Assembly: GCF_001650345.1 (NCBI RefSeq)
Contig: NZ_LVHF01000025.1
Location: 62,001 to 126,000, forward strand
Origin: Photobacterium jeanii
Lineage (GTDB): Bacteria; Pseudomonadota; Gammaproteobacteria; Enterobacterales; Vibrionaceae
Length of the DNA stretch: 64,000 nt
Reading direction: 5' to 3'
Shown: positions 25,478 to 34,945 of the stretch, piece by piece
Layout of the letters: each line of letters opens with the position of its first letter
Position numbering within the stretch: position 1 is the stretch's first letter
Notes under the pieces: model-generated
What the model was told of the DNA's origin: nothing
Seen by the model: the letters and a program-made list of their open reading frames with translations, nothing else
Database searches by the model: none
Position numbers and translations under genes: made by a program

Positions 25478-26359
25478 ATGCAGTTTTCTTTAGAGCAGCT
25501 AGAAGCCTTTGTTGCTTCGGCGGAAACCGGATCGTTTTCGGCGGGTGCAAGGCGGCTAGGCAAAGCACAATCGGTGATCAGTGCTGCTGTGGCGAATTTA
25601 GAAACGGATCTGAATTTAACCTTGTTTGACCGTAGTCGTCGTTCGCCCGTGCTGACGGGGCACGGGGAAGCCCTATTGATCAAAGCTCGTCATATCTTGG
25701 AGCAGTGCGGTAGCTTTATGGCGAGTGCCGAGGAATACCAAGCGGGTGTGGAAACCAAAATCACCCTCGCGGTAGAGTCGATGACCATGACGCAGACGAT
25801 TGCCGATCAGCTGACGCAGTTTGAAGCTCAGTACCCAATGGTCGAGTTAGAGATATTAAATGCGGCAGAAGGCGATATGCTGGAGCTGCTTGAGAGTGGT
25901 CGGGCGCAAATCGCGCTGATGATCCAACTGGAAAGCTTAGTTGAAGGGTTTGATTTCTATGGTATTGGTCAATTAGAGATGTGCCATTTGGTTTCTCCCA
26001 ACCATGTTCTGGCTCAAGAGAAAGTGATTGATTGGCACCACTTAAAAGAGCATCGCCAAGTGCTGCTCAGTGGACGCTATCGTAAGTTAGCTCACCGTTG
26101 GCAGCTATCTGATTCTATGTGGGTCACTGATAGCGCATTATCTGCCATGTTATTGGTGAGTAGCGGCATAGGCTGGACAGTATTACCGCGCAATATCGTT
26201 GGCGATTTAATTGAATCAGGCTTACTGACTGAGTTGGCGACCAAGATGGATGTTGATGGTTGGCGGCAGTCCGTGGATGTTGCTTATTCTAATCAAAAGC
26301 CGATGGGGCCAGCGACGAAAGCATTGCTGACATTGCTTAAAGAGATTCAATTGCGGTAG
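25478..26359 (+). CDS. LysR-family regulator, probably controls the divergent PACE pump
   Basis: 293 residues. N-terminal winged HTH (LEQLEAFVASAETGSFSAGARRLGKAQSVISAAVANLE), then a periplasmic-binding-like effector domain from about residue 90. Start ATG 25478 with GAGGG 7 bases upstream; a GTG 6 bases earlier is less likely. The gene faces away from the PACE transporter and shares a palindromic operator with it, matching the AceR/AceI arrangement; the ligand, perhaps the pump substrate, is inferred. Confidence 0.9.
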   Translation: MQFSLEQLEAFVASAETGSFSAGARRLGKAQSVISAAVANLETDLNLTLFDRSRRSPVLTGHGEALLIKARHILEQCGSFMASAEEYQAGVETKITLAVESMTMTQTIADQLTQFEAQYPMVELEILNAAEGDMLELLESGRAQIALMIQLESLVEGFDFYGIGQLEMCHLVSPNHVLAQEKVIDWHHLKEHRQVLLSGRYRKLAHRWQLSDSMWVTDSALSAMLLVSSGIGWTVLPRNIVGDLIESGLLTELATKMDVDGWRQSVDVAYSNQKPMGPATKALLTLLKEIQLR

Positions 26360-26411
26360 CAAAGCGAGGTGGCTCGATATAGCTAAAACCAATAAGTAAG
26401 AACGCATTGTT

Positions 26412-26491
26412 TTATTGTGCTGATATTTTAGTCAGAGTTGACGAATTATTAGCATTAAGCATTTTAATGCTTACGATATACAGCACAATAA
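26412..26491. repeat. Nested inverted repeats downstream of the LysR gene
   Basis: An outer perfect 11-base pair of arms, TTATTGTGCTG (26412-26422) and CAGCACAATAA (26481-26491), encloses an inner perfect palindrome TAAGCATT-TT-AATGCTTA (26456-26473). No T run follows, so it is not a typical terminator. It may be a structured RNA, an operator array or a repeat-element remnant. Confidence 0.55.
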
Positions 26492-26590
26492 TGTTTTATT
26501 CATTCTGGTGAATAATTAGCCTTGTTTAATTCGTTGAAACGGTTACTATTTACACAACTTCACTCATTTCTTTTCCACTAGGAGGCTGCC

Positions 26591-26659
26591 ATGTTCATCA
26601 CCATCATACGCACATGTACCCAGCTTTCTAGTGATGCACCTAAACCTTCTGCACACTAG
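26591..26659 (+). CDS. 22-residue ORF upstream of the DUF1127 gene
   Basis: ATG 26591 to TAG 26657-26659 with the ideal SD AGGAGG 5 bases upstream. Begins MFITIIRTCTQLSSDAPK. It precedes the DUF1127 start by 119 bases. It may be a leader peptide; no family is recognised. Confidence 0.4.
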   Translation: MFITIIRTCTQLSSDAPKPSAH

Positions 26660-26778
26660 CAGCTATCCGCTGTGATCTCGGGCCGCGGATACTGTCGCGG
26701 TTAGTTTAGCTATATTCTGATCTCGTCAGCATCTGCGACCCTCCAAGTCTAATCATATTTACTATGGAGAGTTACATT

Positions 26779-27024
26779 ATGCGTCAATCATTATTACTAC
26801 GCTTAGCAGTTCTATTCGTCCGTGCCGATCTTCATCGCGAGCAACAAGCTTGGCGTCGTCAACATCGCCGAGTATTAGTGGATTTCCCATACCTATCTGA
26901 GCACTTATTGCAAGATATCGGGATTGGTCGTGATCGTCGCTTAGATGTTGAGTTCGGCTCAAGCTTAGCGCAGCGTAAAGCTCGTCATCTTCGTCGTGCT
27001 TTTCGCTCTAGACAGCTCACGTAA
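26779..27024 (+). CDS. DUF1127-domain small basic protein
   Basis: 81 residues, Arg/His-rich. The core RRVLVDFPYLSEHLLQDIGIGRD matches the DUF1127 pattern (a helix ending in L..DIG). N-terminal MRQSLLLRLAVLFVRADLHREQQAWRRQHRR may be amphipathic. DUF1127 proteins in alphaproteobacteria affect RNA turnover and phosphate or stress responses; the role in this lineage is unknown. ATG 26779 has GGAGAG upstream; another ATG 15 bases earlier is in frame but lacks an SD. Confidence 0.8.
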   Translation: MRQSLLLRLAVLFVRADLHREQQAWRRQHRRVLVDFPYLSEHLLQDIGIGRDRRLDVEFGSSLAQRKARHLRRAFRSRQLT

Positions 27025-27028
27025 TCTT

Positions 27029-27125
27029 AGCCCTAACGTGAGCAGTAACCTACGTTAGGGCTGTAACTAAGTAGGCCAAGATATCGCTCTTGGTCTTAAT
27101 CATCCCCGTTCTTCACGGGGATGAT
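27029..27125. terminator. Three consecutive hairpins between convergent genes
   Basis: AGCCCTAACGT / ACGTTAGGGCT (27029-27062), CCAAGA / TCTTGG (27075-27092) and ATCATCCCCGT / ACGGGGATGAT (27099-27125). The first and third are long perfect stems. T runs are weak, so these may be terminators, RNA-stabilising ends or both, for the DUF1127 gene and tas. Confidence 0.65.
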
Positions 27126-27145
27126 GTTACTCAATAAGTTATCCT

Positions 27146-28180
27146 TTAAGGGCAAGGGTTTGAATACTTAACGCCAATCGCCGCCAAATCAGTCAACACT
27201 TCTTCACTTAGCGCCACATCAATACTTGCGATATTACTTGCTAGCTGATCTAAGTTAGTCGCTCCAATAATATTACTGGCGACAAACGGTCGTTGATTAA
27301 CAAAGGCCAATGCCATCTGCGCAGGATCGAGCCCGTGCTTGTGAGCAACATCGACATAAGCTTGCGTCGCCTTAACACCTTGAGTATTGAAGTAGCGTGA
27401 GAAGCGTTCGAATAAGGTGCAGCGCGCCCCTTCAGGTTTTGCCCCATTTAAGTACTTACCACTCAATGTACCAAATGCCAGTGGCGAGTAAGCTAATAGC
27501 TCAACCCCTTCATGATGACTAATTTCAGATAAGCCCACTTCAAAGCTGCGATTGAGTAGGTTGTAAGGATTCTGAATTGAAACCACACGCGGTAAGTTGT
27601 GTTTTTCAGCCAGCTTCAAAAATGACATCACGCCCCACGGTGTCTCATTGGAAAGACCGATGTAGCGGATCTTGCCTGCTCGCTGTAGCTCAGCTAATGC
27701 TTCAAGGCTATCAAGTAAGGTGACGCCTGAGTTGTCTTCTTTATATTCGTAATTGAGTTGACCAAAGCAATTGGTTTCGCGCTGCGGCCAATGGAGCTGA
27801 TAAAGATCGATATAGTCAGTCTGTAAGCGCTTAAGGCTTGCATCAACGGCATCGTGAATATTGCGATGATCCAGCGCCATATTATCGCGAATGTAAGGCA
27901 GGTTGCGCGGTCCAGCCACTTTGGTCGCGAGGACGACTTTGTTACGCAGCCCTGATTTTTTCAACCAATTGCCAATATAGCTTTCAGTAAGTCCTTGGCT
28001 TTGCTTGTTTGGCGGCACGGGATACATTTCTGCAGTATCGATGAAATTCACCCCACGCTCAAAAGCAAAGTCGAGTTGGCTATGCGCATCGGCTTCGTTG
28101 TTCTGTTCGCCAAAGGTCATGGTTCCTAAACAGATTTTGCTGACTTCGAGTGAAGAATGCGGAATTCGGTGATATTTCAT
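27146..28180 (-). CDS. tas: NADP(H)-dependent aldo/keto reductase Tas
   Basis: 344 residues (E. coli Tas 346). AKR (beta/alpha)8 barrel; catalytic tetrad visible as Asp and Tyr in NFIDTAEMYP, Lys in VVLATKVAGP, and His in YQLHWPQRETNCFG. MKYHRIPHSSLEVSKICLGTMTFGEQN is nearly the E. coli N-terminus. Start ATG 28180 with perfect AAGGAGG; an upstream ATG at 28204 is in frame but has no SD. The physiological substrate is unknown in general; Tas was isolated as a suppressor of tyrosine auxotrophy. Confidence 0.93.
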   Translation of the reverse strand: MKYHRIPHSSLEVSKICLGTMTFGEQNNEADAHSQLDFAFERGVNFIDTAEMYPVPPNKQSQGLTESYIGNWLKKSGLRNKVVLATKVAGPRNLPYIRDNMALDHRNIHDAVDASLKRLQTDYIDLYQLHWPQRETNCFGQLNYEYKEDNSGVTLLDSLEALAELQRAGKIRYIGLSNETPWGVMSFLKLAEKHNLPRVVSIQNPYNLLNRSFEVGLSEISHHEGVELLAYSPLAFGTLSGKYLNGAKPEGARCTLFERFSRYFNTQGVKATQAYVDVAHKHGLDPAQMALAFVNQRPFVASNIIGATNLDQLASNIASIDVALSEEVLTDLAAIGVKYSNPCP

Positions 28181-28449
28181 TAAGTCCTCCTTGGACTTGT
28201 GCACCAGCTGGGGATGTTACAACGAGACCTTATTCTTGGTTAGTCATCAAGATGATAAGACCTACATAGTCATAACAAGCAACGATTTACACTGATTGAT
28301 ACCAAGCATATCGGCTGGTGAAAATTGAATACTTATTATTAACCTAACGGGAGTTGGGCGAGATGTCGAATCAAATTATTGGCTGAGTTTAAGAATGTGA
28401 CACATAGTTAGATGGTTACAAAAGTAAACAAGCTCAAGAGGATAGCTAA

Positions 28450-28752
28450 ATGCAGTTAACTCAATTTAAGCATTGGTTGCATTCGCCCGAAGGTGCATTG
28501 CCTAAATGTGTGGTGGTAAGCCATGCTGGTAGTGCGGATTATTTAATGGAAGTGGAGTTCAAACATCAGTTAGTCCCTTTAAAGGATGATGAAGACCAAA
28601 TGCTGAAGTTTAAGAATATGGAGCAAGTCGCGGAGCTGCTAAAACCCTTGGGGATCACCAGTGTGATCTTGCGGATGATCGACCCTTACGATGAGTTTTC
28701 ACCAGATAACCAAATCTCATCGTGTCGCGAAGAGATGGTGATCACCTTGTAA
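28450..28752 (+). CDS. Conserved hypothetical, probable DUF6482 family
   Basis: 100 residues, no signal peptide or membrane segment. Begins MQLTQFKHWLHSPEG, with a central VEFKHQLVPLKDDEDQM and ITSVILRMIDPYDEF near the end. I associate this pattern with the small Vibrio/Shewanella family DUF6482, but from memory only. SD GAGGA precedes ATG 28450. It lies between tas and mutH and is convergent with mutH. Function unknown. Confidence 0.65.
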   Translation: MQLTQFKHWLHSPEGALPKCVVVSHAGSADYLMEVEFKHQLVPLKDDEDQMLKFKNMEQVAELLKPLGITSVILRMIDPYDEFSPDNQISSCREEMVITL

Positions 28753-28809
28753 TATTCACCAGAAGAAGGGCGTAGCCACTTCTTCTGATTGGCGTCTGTT
28801 TGCTGTTGA

Positions 28810-29508
28810 TCAGATGATGAAGTGCTTAGCCAATATGGCAGCAGTAAAATGGGTTTTGAGGTAAAAGCCGCGCGGCAGGGTTTTGATTGGTTGTCCGTTG
28901 GCGCCGTAAGCCTCGGTCAATGCTTTGTTGTTGGCCGCTTTAGGGCGTAATTGCAGTACTTCGCCGTGTTTGGCTGTGATTTGCTCCACTTGCCCTAGTA
29001 CGATCATGTCCATCAGCTCTTCCCAATCTTGGCGTAGCTGCTGCTCTTCTTCTTCTGATGGTTGCCACAATAATGGTGAGCCAACATGGCGATCGGCTAG
29101 TGGAATATCACGTTCGCCTTCAACTGGGATCCACAATACTTTTGCTAGTTTGTGCTTGATATGACTGTGTTGCCAATCGAGCCCGTGCAAGCCAATCAAA
29201 GGGGCAACACATACAAAAGTGGTTTCCAGAGGTTTGCCATGATAGCCAATCGGAATGGTTTTCAGCTCAATCCCAAGCTCAATAAAATCAGGAACGGGTT
29301 TACTACCGGCGGTTGCCCCAAGGTGCCACTCTAAGAGTTGACCAACCCAGCCTTTGTCACGGCGAAGATCGGGGGGCGGTACGATCCCAGCTTGTTGTGC
29401 TAACTCGCCTAGTGTGAGTCCTGCCAGTGCTTGAGCGCGATCTAATAACTCGGCTTCAGTTTGAGGTGTGCTTGGTTGTTCGATGGGGGACATACCACTT
29501 ATATTCAT
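28810..29508 (-). CDS. mutH: DNA mismatch repair endonuclease MutH
   Basis: Nicks the unmethylated strand at hemimethylated GATC sites after MutS/MutL activation. 232 residues (E. coli 229). Catalytic PD-(D/E)xK-like set: Asp in PVPDFIELG and Glu/Lys in [39 protein letters not shown] and [21 protein letters not shown] are MutH hallmarks. Presence implies Dam methylation. ATG 29508 and an ATG 15 bases downstream are both possible; neither SD is strong. Confidence 0.96.
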   Translation of the reverse strand: MNISGMSPIEQPSTPQTEAELLDRAQALAGLTLGELAQQAGIVPPPDLRRDKGWVGQLLEWHLGATAGSKPVPDFIELGIELKTIPIGYHGKPLETTFVCVAPLIGLHGLDWQHSHIKHKLAKVLWIPVEGERDIPLADRHVGSPLLWQPSEEEEQQLRQDWEELMDMIVLGQVEQITAKHGEVLQLRPKAANNKALTEAYGANGQPIKTLPRGFYLKTHFTAAILAKHFII

Positions 29509-29599
29509 GATTGAGCTTGAGGCGTCGATGTTATCACAGAGGATCTTTGGGTGAGCGGTTAATTTCTGCTCGATCTTGTATCGAAAGGAAGTGGCTAAT

Positions 29600-30151
29600 T
29601 GTGGATAGCTTTGGTGGTTATACTTTTTATGTGATTAACTGGCTGAATTTTAACTATTATTTTTCTTGATTTTGTTGTCGTGATGACTTGAATGAGGAAT
29701 TTATCAAGAAAGTCACCAGAGATATGCTGGATCACCAACAAAGATATCCACAGGAATCTTGGATAAAAAATTGCCAATTCATGAATCTGGATGGATATAC
29801 AGGACTTTGTTGGCTATTTAAGCGCTTTGTTCGCCAAGATTACGTTAAATATGACTTGCTGGTGTGGATAGTTTAAAAGTTGGTTGATCTTTGACCGATC
29901 GTATATTTGTTCTGATTTTATAAAGTTAGCTGATAATAATATAAGTAGGAGTGTTGTTTTAAGTTTATGTTTTATAGGGTTTAAATTGTGGTTTAACCAT
30001 GTTTGTGAACCTTTTTATTTTAAGGTTGTTGTGCTGGATATAGCCCATAAATTGGCTTCTGCACAAATCTATCCACAGAAAAAGTGAATAAATGTGGCTT
30101 ATGTCTCACTTGGTTGTTTATAAAACAATTTGGTGGTTAAAGTTATCCAGA
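29600..30151. other. AT-rich gap with a cluster of DnaA-box-like sites
   Basis: The 753-base gap 29509-30261 contains no convincing gene. It holds four copies of the nonamer [CA]TATCCACA: 29600-29608 (- strand), 29744-29752 (+), 29863-29871 (- strand), 30069-30077 (+), plus TTATCCAGA at 30143-30151. Each of the first four differs by one base from TTATCCACA. Several GATC sites lie nearby (for example 29885 and 29896). Two short frames (29688-29876 and 29884-30087) begin with TTG, lack an SD and are not supported. Confidence 0.5.
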
Positions 30152-30261
30152 AACTGAGTGCTAGGTAGGAAAAAACAGTTAATAATTAGAATGTTTGTTA
30201 ACCTTTGCCCCGATCTATGAAAAAATCAGCATTAATAGAGATTTATAATTGAGGTCGTCTA

Positions 30262-30786
30262 GTGATTGATGGCGATGGATACCGTCCTAATGTCGGGATA
30301 GTTATCTGTAATAGCCACGGCCAGGTATTCTGGGCTCGACGATATGGACAGCATTCTTGGCAGTTTCCACAAGGTGGTATTGATGAAGGGGAAACCCCTG
30401 AACAGGCCATGTACCGAGAATTGTATGAGGAAGTAGGTCTTACTAAAAAGGATGTGCGGATCATTGCGTCTAGCCGCCATTGGCTACGCTATAAGTTACC
30501 CAAGCGTCTGGTAAGGTGGGACTCGAAACCCGTTTGTATCGGGCAAAAGCAGAAATGGTTTTTGTTAAGCCTCGAATGCGATGAGTCGAAGGTGAATATG
30601 CAGCGTGGGAGCACGCCGGAATTCGATGGTTGGCGATGGGTCAGTTATTGGTATCCGGTGCGTCAGGTGGTGTCTTTTAAGCGCGATGTTTATCGTCGAG
30701 CGCTTAAAGAATTTGCTGCGATGGCGATGCCTTTTAAAGAACGTAAAGAGCGTAGAGTGAAACGCCATAAGGGGCGACGGAACTAA
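30262..30786 (+). CDS. rppH: RNA pyrophosphohydrolase RppH
   Basis: Nudix enzyme that removes pyrophosphate from the 5' end of mRNAs, allowing RNase E decay. 174 residues (E. coli 176). Nudix box [23 protein letters not shown] (about residues 37-59) is intact. GTG start at 30262 with GAGG 8 bases upstream. First gene of the rppH-ptsP-TSUP-lgt run, matching E. coli apart from the TSUP insertion. Confidence 0.96.
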   Translation: MIDGDGYRPNVGIVICNSHGQVFWARRYGQHSWQFPQGGIDEGETPEQAMYRELYEEVGLTKKDVRIIASSRHWLRYKLPKRLVRWDSKPVCIGQKQKWFLLSLECDESKVNMQRGSTPEFDGWRWVSYWYPVRQVVSFKRDVYRRALKEFAAMAMPFKERKERRVKRHKGRRN

Positions 30787-30858
30787 TCCCCATCTAAATT
30801 CGTGATTATCTTCCTCGCGGGTGGTGCGTTTACTCCCAAGTAAGGCGCGAAACAGCTT

Positions 30859-33114
30859 ATGCTGACACAGCTCAGAGAAATTGTTGAAAAAGTGGCGAGT
30901 GCCGAAACCTTGATCGATGCGCTTGATCAACTGGTGGTTAGCACTTGCCAAGCTATGAATACCGACTGTTGCTCGGTGTATATTGCTGACAGCCGTCGTC
31001 AGGAATATACCCTGATGGCGAGCCAAGGGCTGGTGAAAACCCATAAGCATATTGCGCTAGGGTTTGAAGAAGGCTTGGTTGGATTGGTTGGTCGTCGAGC
31101 TGAACCTATCAATGTTGCCGATGCACGGCAACATCCCCATTTCAAACATCTCCCCGGCACTGGCGAAGAGCACTTTGGCTCTTTCTTTGGCACGCCAATA
31201 ACCCATCAACGCCAAGTATTGGGGGTGTTGGTGATCCAGCAAAAAGCGCGTCGTGAATTTGATGAAAGCGAAGAGTCTTTCATGGTCACGCTGGCGGCGC
31301 AGTTGGCCGTGATCTTAGCTCACGCTAAGGCACAGGGCATGTGGCCGGATCAACACGATGGTCTGCACCTGACAGGCTCTGCTTCATCGCAAGGTGTAGC
31401 AGTGGCAAAAGCTTGGTGGGACGACAATCAACCGCGCTTAGAACAAGTGTTACCTGCCTCATCGCTGAGTATTGAAAACGAGCAAGAGCGATTAACGATC
31501 GCGATCGATTTAGCGAGCAATGAATTTCGCCGCTTGCGTAAACGCTTTGATAGTGAGCTGCATAAAGAAACCTTGGCAATTTTTGATCTGTTCAGTCACC
31601 TGCTTAACGATCCCATGTTGCGTAAAGACTTGTTTGCCAAGGTCAACGCTGGCGATTTAGCTGAATGGGCGATCCGCCAAGTGGTCGAAGCGTATTCAAC
31701 CCGCTTTGCCAATATGAAAGACGCCTACCTTAAAGAGCGCGCGCAAGATATTCGTGAACTTGGACAACGATTGTTGTTCTTTCTCTATAACGAAGATGTA
31801 TCGGAATACGAGTGGGATCAGCCACGCGTCTTGCTAACTCGTGAGTTAACCGCGGCTATGCTGGCGACGATCCCACGCGATAAACTTGCCGGCGTCGTGG
31901 CGCAAGAGGGCGCAGCGAACTCCCACGCCGCGATATTGTCTCGTGCGTTGGGCATTCCCGCCATTATGGGCGTTGATTTCGTGCCGGATAAAGTCCACAA
32001 CTGTCAGGTTGTGGTGGATGGCTATCGGGGCGACTTCTTGGTTAACCCTAATCGCCATGTGTTAAAAGAATACCGCCGCTTGCTGCGCGAAGAAAACGAG
32101 CAGACCAAAATCGTTGAAAGCGAGTTGGCAAAATGTGCGGTGACCAAAGACAACCAGCGTATTTATATCCACCTTAATGCGGGCTTGAGCGCCGATACCA
32201 GTATCGCGGTTAATCGTGGGGTTGATGGTGTTGGCTTGTACCGTACCGAAGTGCCTTTTTTGCTTCAACGCAGTTTTCCTTCGGAAGAAGAGCAAGCCAC
32301 CCAATACCATGCGATTTTATCGTCGTACCCCACTAAACCTGTGGTAATGCGTACCTTAGATATCGGTGGCGATAAACCACTGCCTTATTTGGCGATTGAG
32401 GAAGACAATCCCTTTCTAGGTTGGCGTGGGATCCGCTTTACTTTAGATCATCCTGAGATATTTTTGATCCAAGTACGCGCCATGCTCCGAGCCAGTATCG
32501 GCTTGGATAACATGGATATTTTGCTGCCGATGATCTCTGGTGTTGCGGAGCTTGATGAAGCCATTGTGCTGATTGAACGCGCCTTTGATGAAGTGCAAAA
32601 GCAAGCCGAACAGCAAGGGCAAACACTGCGCCGTCCACGCTTGGGGATCATGATTGAAGTCCCTTCTATTTTGTATCAGCTTCCTGCGCTAAAAGGCAAA
32701 GTGGACTTCATTTCGGTTGGTAGTAACGACTTAACTCAATATTTATTAGCAGTTGATCGGAACAATGCACGGGTTGCGAATGTCTATGATGCATTACACC
32801 CTGCGGTTTTGAATGCGTTGAAGCATATTTTGACCGCTAGTCAGCAGCTTGGCATTCCTGTTAGTGTATGTGGCGAATTGGCGGGTGACCCAGTTGGGGC
32901 ACTGCTTTTGGTCGGCATGGGGTATCGCTCGTTGAGTATGAATACCCGTAACGTTGCCAAAATTAAATATATTTTGCGTCAAATTGATGCGCAAGAAATG
33001 GAAGCCTTAGCCCTGCAAGCATTGAATGCCGCGCTGGCGACGGATGTAAGAACAACCACCACACGGTTCGTCGAAGAGAAAGGTCTCGGCGGATTTCTTC
33101 GTGCGGGTAAGTAG
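30859..33114 (+). CDS. ptsP: Nitrogen-PTS enzyme I (EI-Ntr)
   Basis: Autophosphorylates from phosphoenolpyruvate and passes phosphate to NPr, regulating nitrogen and potassium metabolism. 751 residues (E. coli 748). N-terminal GAF domain (about 1-150), then the EI region with phospho-histidine loop GAANSHAAILSRAL, and the PEP-binding TIM barrel with TLDIGGDKPLPYL, GWRGIRF, MLPMISGVAELDEA and VCGELAGDP. Starts 72 bases after rppH. Confidence 0.96.
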   Translation: MLTQLREIVEKVASAETLIDALDQLVVSTCQAMNTDCCSVYIADSRRQEYTLMASQGLVKTHKHIALGFEEGLVGLVGRRAEPINVADARQHPHFKHLPGTGEEHFGSFFGTPITHQRQVLGVLVIQQKARREFDESEESFMVTLAAQLAVILAHAKAQGMWPDQHDGLHLTGSASSQGVAVAKAWWDDNQPRLEQVLPASSLSIENEQERLTIAIDLASNEFRRLRKRFDSELHKETLAIFDLFSHLLNDPMLRKDLFAKVNAGDLAEWAIRQVVEAYSTRFANMKDAYLKERAQDIRELGQRLLFFLYNEDVSEYEWDQPRVLLTRELTAAMLATIPRDKLAGVVAQEGAANSHAAILSRALGIPAIMGVDFVPDKVHNCQVVVDGYRGDFLVNPNRHVLKEYRRLLREENEQTKIVESELAKCAVTKDNQRIYIHLNAGLSADTSIAVNRGVDGVGLYRTEVPFLLQRSFPSEEEQATQYHAILSSYPTKPVVMRTLDIGGDKPLPYLAIEEDNPFLGWRGIRFTLDHPEIFLIQVRAMLRASIGLDNMDILLPMISGVAELDEAIVLIERAFDEVQKQAEQQGQTLRRPRLGIMIEVPSILYQLPALKGKVDFISVGSNDLTQYLLAVDRNNARVANVYDALHPAVLNALKHILTASQQLGIPVSVCGELAGDPVGALLLVGMGYRSLSMNTRNVAKIKYILRQIDAQEMEALALQALNAALATDVRTTTTRFVEEKGLGGFLRAGK

Positions 33115-33125
33115 GACAGAAGTAG

Positions 33126-33929
33126 ATGGAAACCACGTTATGGCTATTTGCCATGTGTTTGGTGTTGGGCAGCGTTGTCGGGTTACTCGCAGGCTTGCTC
33201 GGTATTGGTGGTGGGTTGTTGGTGGTACCTGCACTGGCGTGGTTATTACCTCAAGCAGGCATTGAGTCTGGTTTGGTGATGCACATTGCGCTGGCGACGT
33301 CGCTGGCGAGTATTGTGCTCACCTCTGGTTCGTCTGCTCGTAACCATATCCGCTTAGGTAATGTTGATTTACAGGCGGTTAAGCTATTGGCGCCAGGGAT
33401 AGTGGTCGGCGGTTTAGGTGGCAGTGTGATTGCGGAATTGGTGCCTGAACACCTATTACCGAAAATCTTTGCCGCTATTGTACTGATGCTCGCACTGCAA
33501 ATGTTGGCTTCGATCCGCGTCTCGCAGAATAACCGCACGTTACCTAGTTCTGCCAAGTGTATTGGTAGCGGTGGGGTGATAGGGGTTGTTTCTAGCTTGG
33601 CTGGGATCGGCGGCGGTTCGTTAACCGTGCCATATTTAAATTGGCACGGCTTAGAAATGCGTCGCGCTATTGGTAGTGCTTCGTTAGTGGGTGCTATTAT
33701 CGCCATTGCTGGTATGGTGGGCTTTATTGTCGCGGGAGTGGGCGATGAGGCATTACCGGCTTGGAGCATTGGCTATGTGTATTTGCCGGCCTTAGTGGGG
33801 ATAGTATCGACGTCGGTGATCACGACTCGCTATGGTGCAGCCTTGGTTAGCCGAACACCAACGGCAACCCTAAAGAAAATTTTCGCCCTCTTTTTGCTAT
33901 TTATTAGCGTTAGAATGTTTATTGGTTAA
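33126..33929 (+). CDS. TSUP-family transporter (TauE/SafE)
   Basis: 267-residue inner-membrane protein with 7-8 hydrophobic helices in two similar halves, each starting with a Gly-rich repeat (LLAGLLGIGGGLLVVPAL and VSSLAGIGGGSLTVPYLN), the TSUP hallmark. TSUP proteins move sulfite, sulfoacetate, thiosulfate or related anions; the substrate here is unknown. It sits 11 bases after ptsP and 23 before lgt, so it is co-transcribed with them. E. coli lacks this gene at this position. Confidence 0.9.
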   Translation: METTLWLFAMCLVLGSVVGLLAGLLGIGGGLLVVPALAWLLPQAGIESGLVMHIALATSLASIVLTSGSSARNHIRLGNVDLQAVKLLAPGIVVGGLGGSVIAELVPEHLLPKIFAAIVLMLALQMLASIRVSQNNRTLPSSAKCIGSGGVIGVVSSLAGIGGGSLTVPYLNWHGLEMRRAIGSASLVGAIIAIAGMVGFIVAGVGDEALPAWSIGYVYLPALVGIVSTSVITTRYGAALVSRTPTATLKKIFALFLLFISVRMFIG

Positions 33930-33952
33930 CAGCGCAACACGAGATTATTTGA

Positions 33953-34759
33953 ATGAGCCAAGGATTTATTACTTTTCCAAACATAGACCCAGTGTTGATT
34001 GAGATTGGGCCATTGGCGATACGTTGGTATGGCTTGATGTACCTGATTGGGTTTATTTTTGCGATGTGGCTAGCGAATCGCCGCGCTGATAAGCCCAACA
34101 GCGGTTGGACCCGCGATCAAGTCAGTGACTTGTTGTTTGCTGGCTTCCTTGGCGTTGTTTTGGGCGGACGTATTGGTTACGTGCTGTTCTACAACTTTGA
34201 GTTGTTCTTAGATAACCCGCTGTACCTATTCCAAGTATGGACCGGAGGAATGTCATTCCACGGCGGTTTATTGGGTGTGATCACCGCAATGTTCTGGTAT
34301 GCCCGCAAGAATGGTCGTACTTTCTTTGGGGTGGCTGATTTTGTCGCGCCGCTAGTCCCGTTTGGTTTAGGCATGGGACGTTTAGGTAACTTTATTAATG
34401 GTGAGCTTTGGGGCCGTGTTACCGATGTACCGTGGGCGATGATTTTCCCAACCGGTGGTCCATTGCCTCGTCACCCTTCTCAGCTGTACGAGTTCTTCTT
34501 AGAAGGCTTGGTATTGTTGATCATCTTGAATATCTTCATTCGTAAGCCTCGTCCAGCAGGCGCGGTATCCGGCTTGTTCCTATTAGGTTACGGTAGCTTC
34601 CGCTTTATTGTTGAATACTTCCGCGAACCGGATGCACATTTGGGGCTGTTTGGTGGTTGGATCAGCATGGGGCAAATCCTATCGCTACCTATGGTGATTG
34701 GTGGTCTGTTAATGATGCTATGGGCTTACAAAACCCAGCCGAAAGGTAAAACGGCATAA
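33953..34759 (+). CDS. lgt: Prolipoprotein diacylglyceryl transferase Lgt
   Basis: Inner-membrane enzyme that adds diacylglycerol to the lipobox Cys of prolipoproteins, the first step of lipoprotein maturation; the step after is LspA (46443). 268 residues (E. coli 291). Signature [14 protein letters not shown] and the MSFHGG loop are present, with about 7 hydrophobic segments. ATG 33953 opens the frame. Distal gene of the ptsP operon, closed by a terminator. Confidence 0.96.
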   Translation: MSQGFITFPNIDPVLIEIGPLAIRWYGLMYLIGFIFAMWLANRRADKPNSGWTRDQVSDLLFAGFLGVVLGGRIGYVLFYNFELFLDNPLYLFQVWTGGMSFHGGLLGVITAMFWYARKNGRTFFGVADFVAPLVPFGLGMGRLGNFINGELWGRVTDVPWAMIFPTGGPLPRHPSQLYEFFLEGLVLLIILNIFIRKPRPAGAVSGLFLLGYGSFRFIVEYFREPDAHLGLFGGWISMGQILSLPMVIGGLLMMLWAYKTQPKGKTA

Positions 34760-34780
34760 GCTATCAACCTCATGATTACG

Positions 34781-34809
34781 AAAAAGCAGCTCAATGGAGC
34801 TGCTTTTTT
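34781..34809 (+). terminator. Intrinsic terminator after lgt
   Basis: AAAAAGCAGCTC / GAGCTGCTTTTT stem, AATG loop, T run. Confidence 0.92.
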
Positions 34810-34945
34810 ATTGTCTGCTTGAGCGTGATGGCGGGATTTGATCAGAAAAAGTCGCGTTAATTCTGGTAAGATCGACCACAATTTTTTTGAGTAGCCGAGC
34901 AGGCATTCGCCTTGATATCGGTTTTAATGACGAGCGAGTAGAACG

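Noticed and set aside
29688..30087. Two short frames in the mutH-rppH gap
   Set aside because: Both begin at TTG codons without an SD, have atypical composition and no recognisable family.
30859..30859. Frameshift or truncation in ptsP
   Set aside because: Length, GAF domain and EI motifs are all complete; the weak SD is not evidence of damage.
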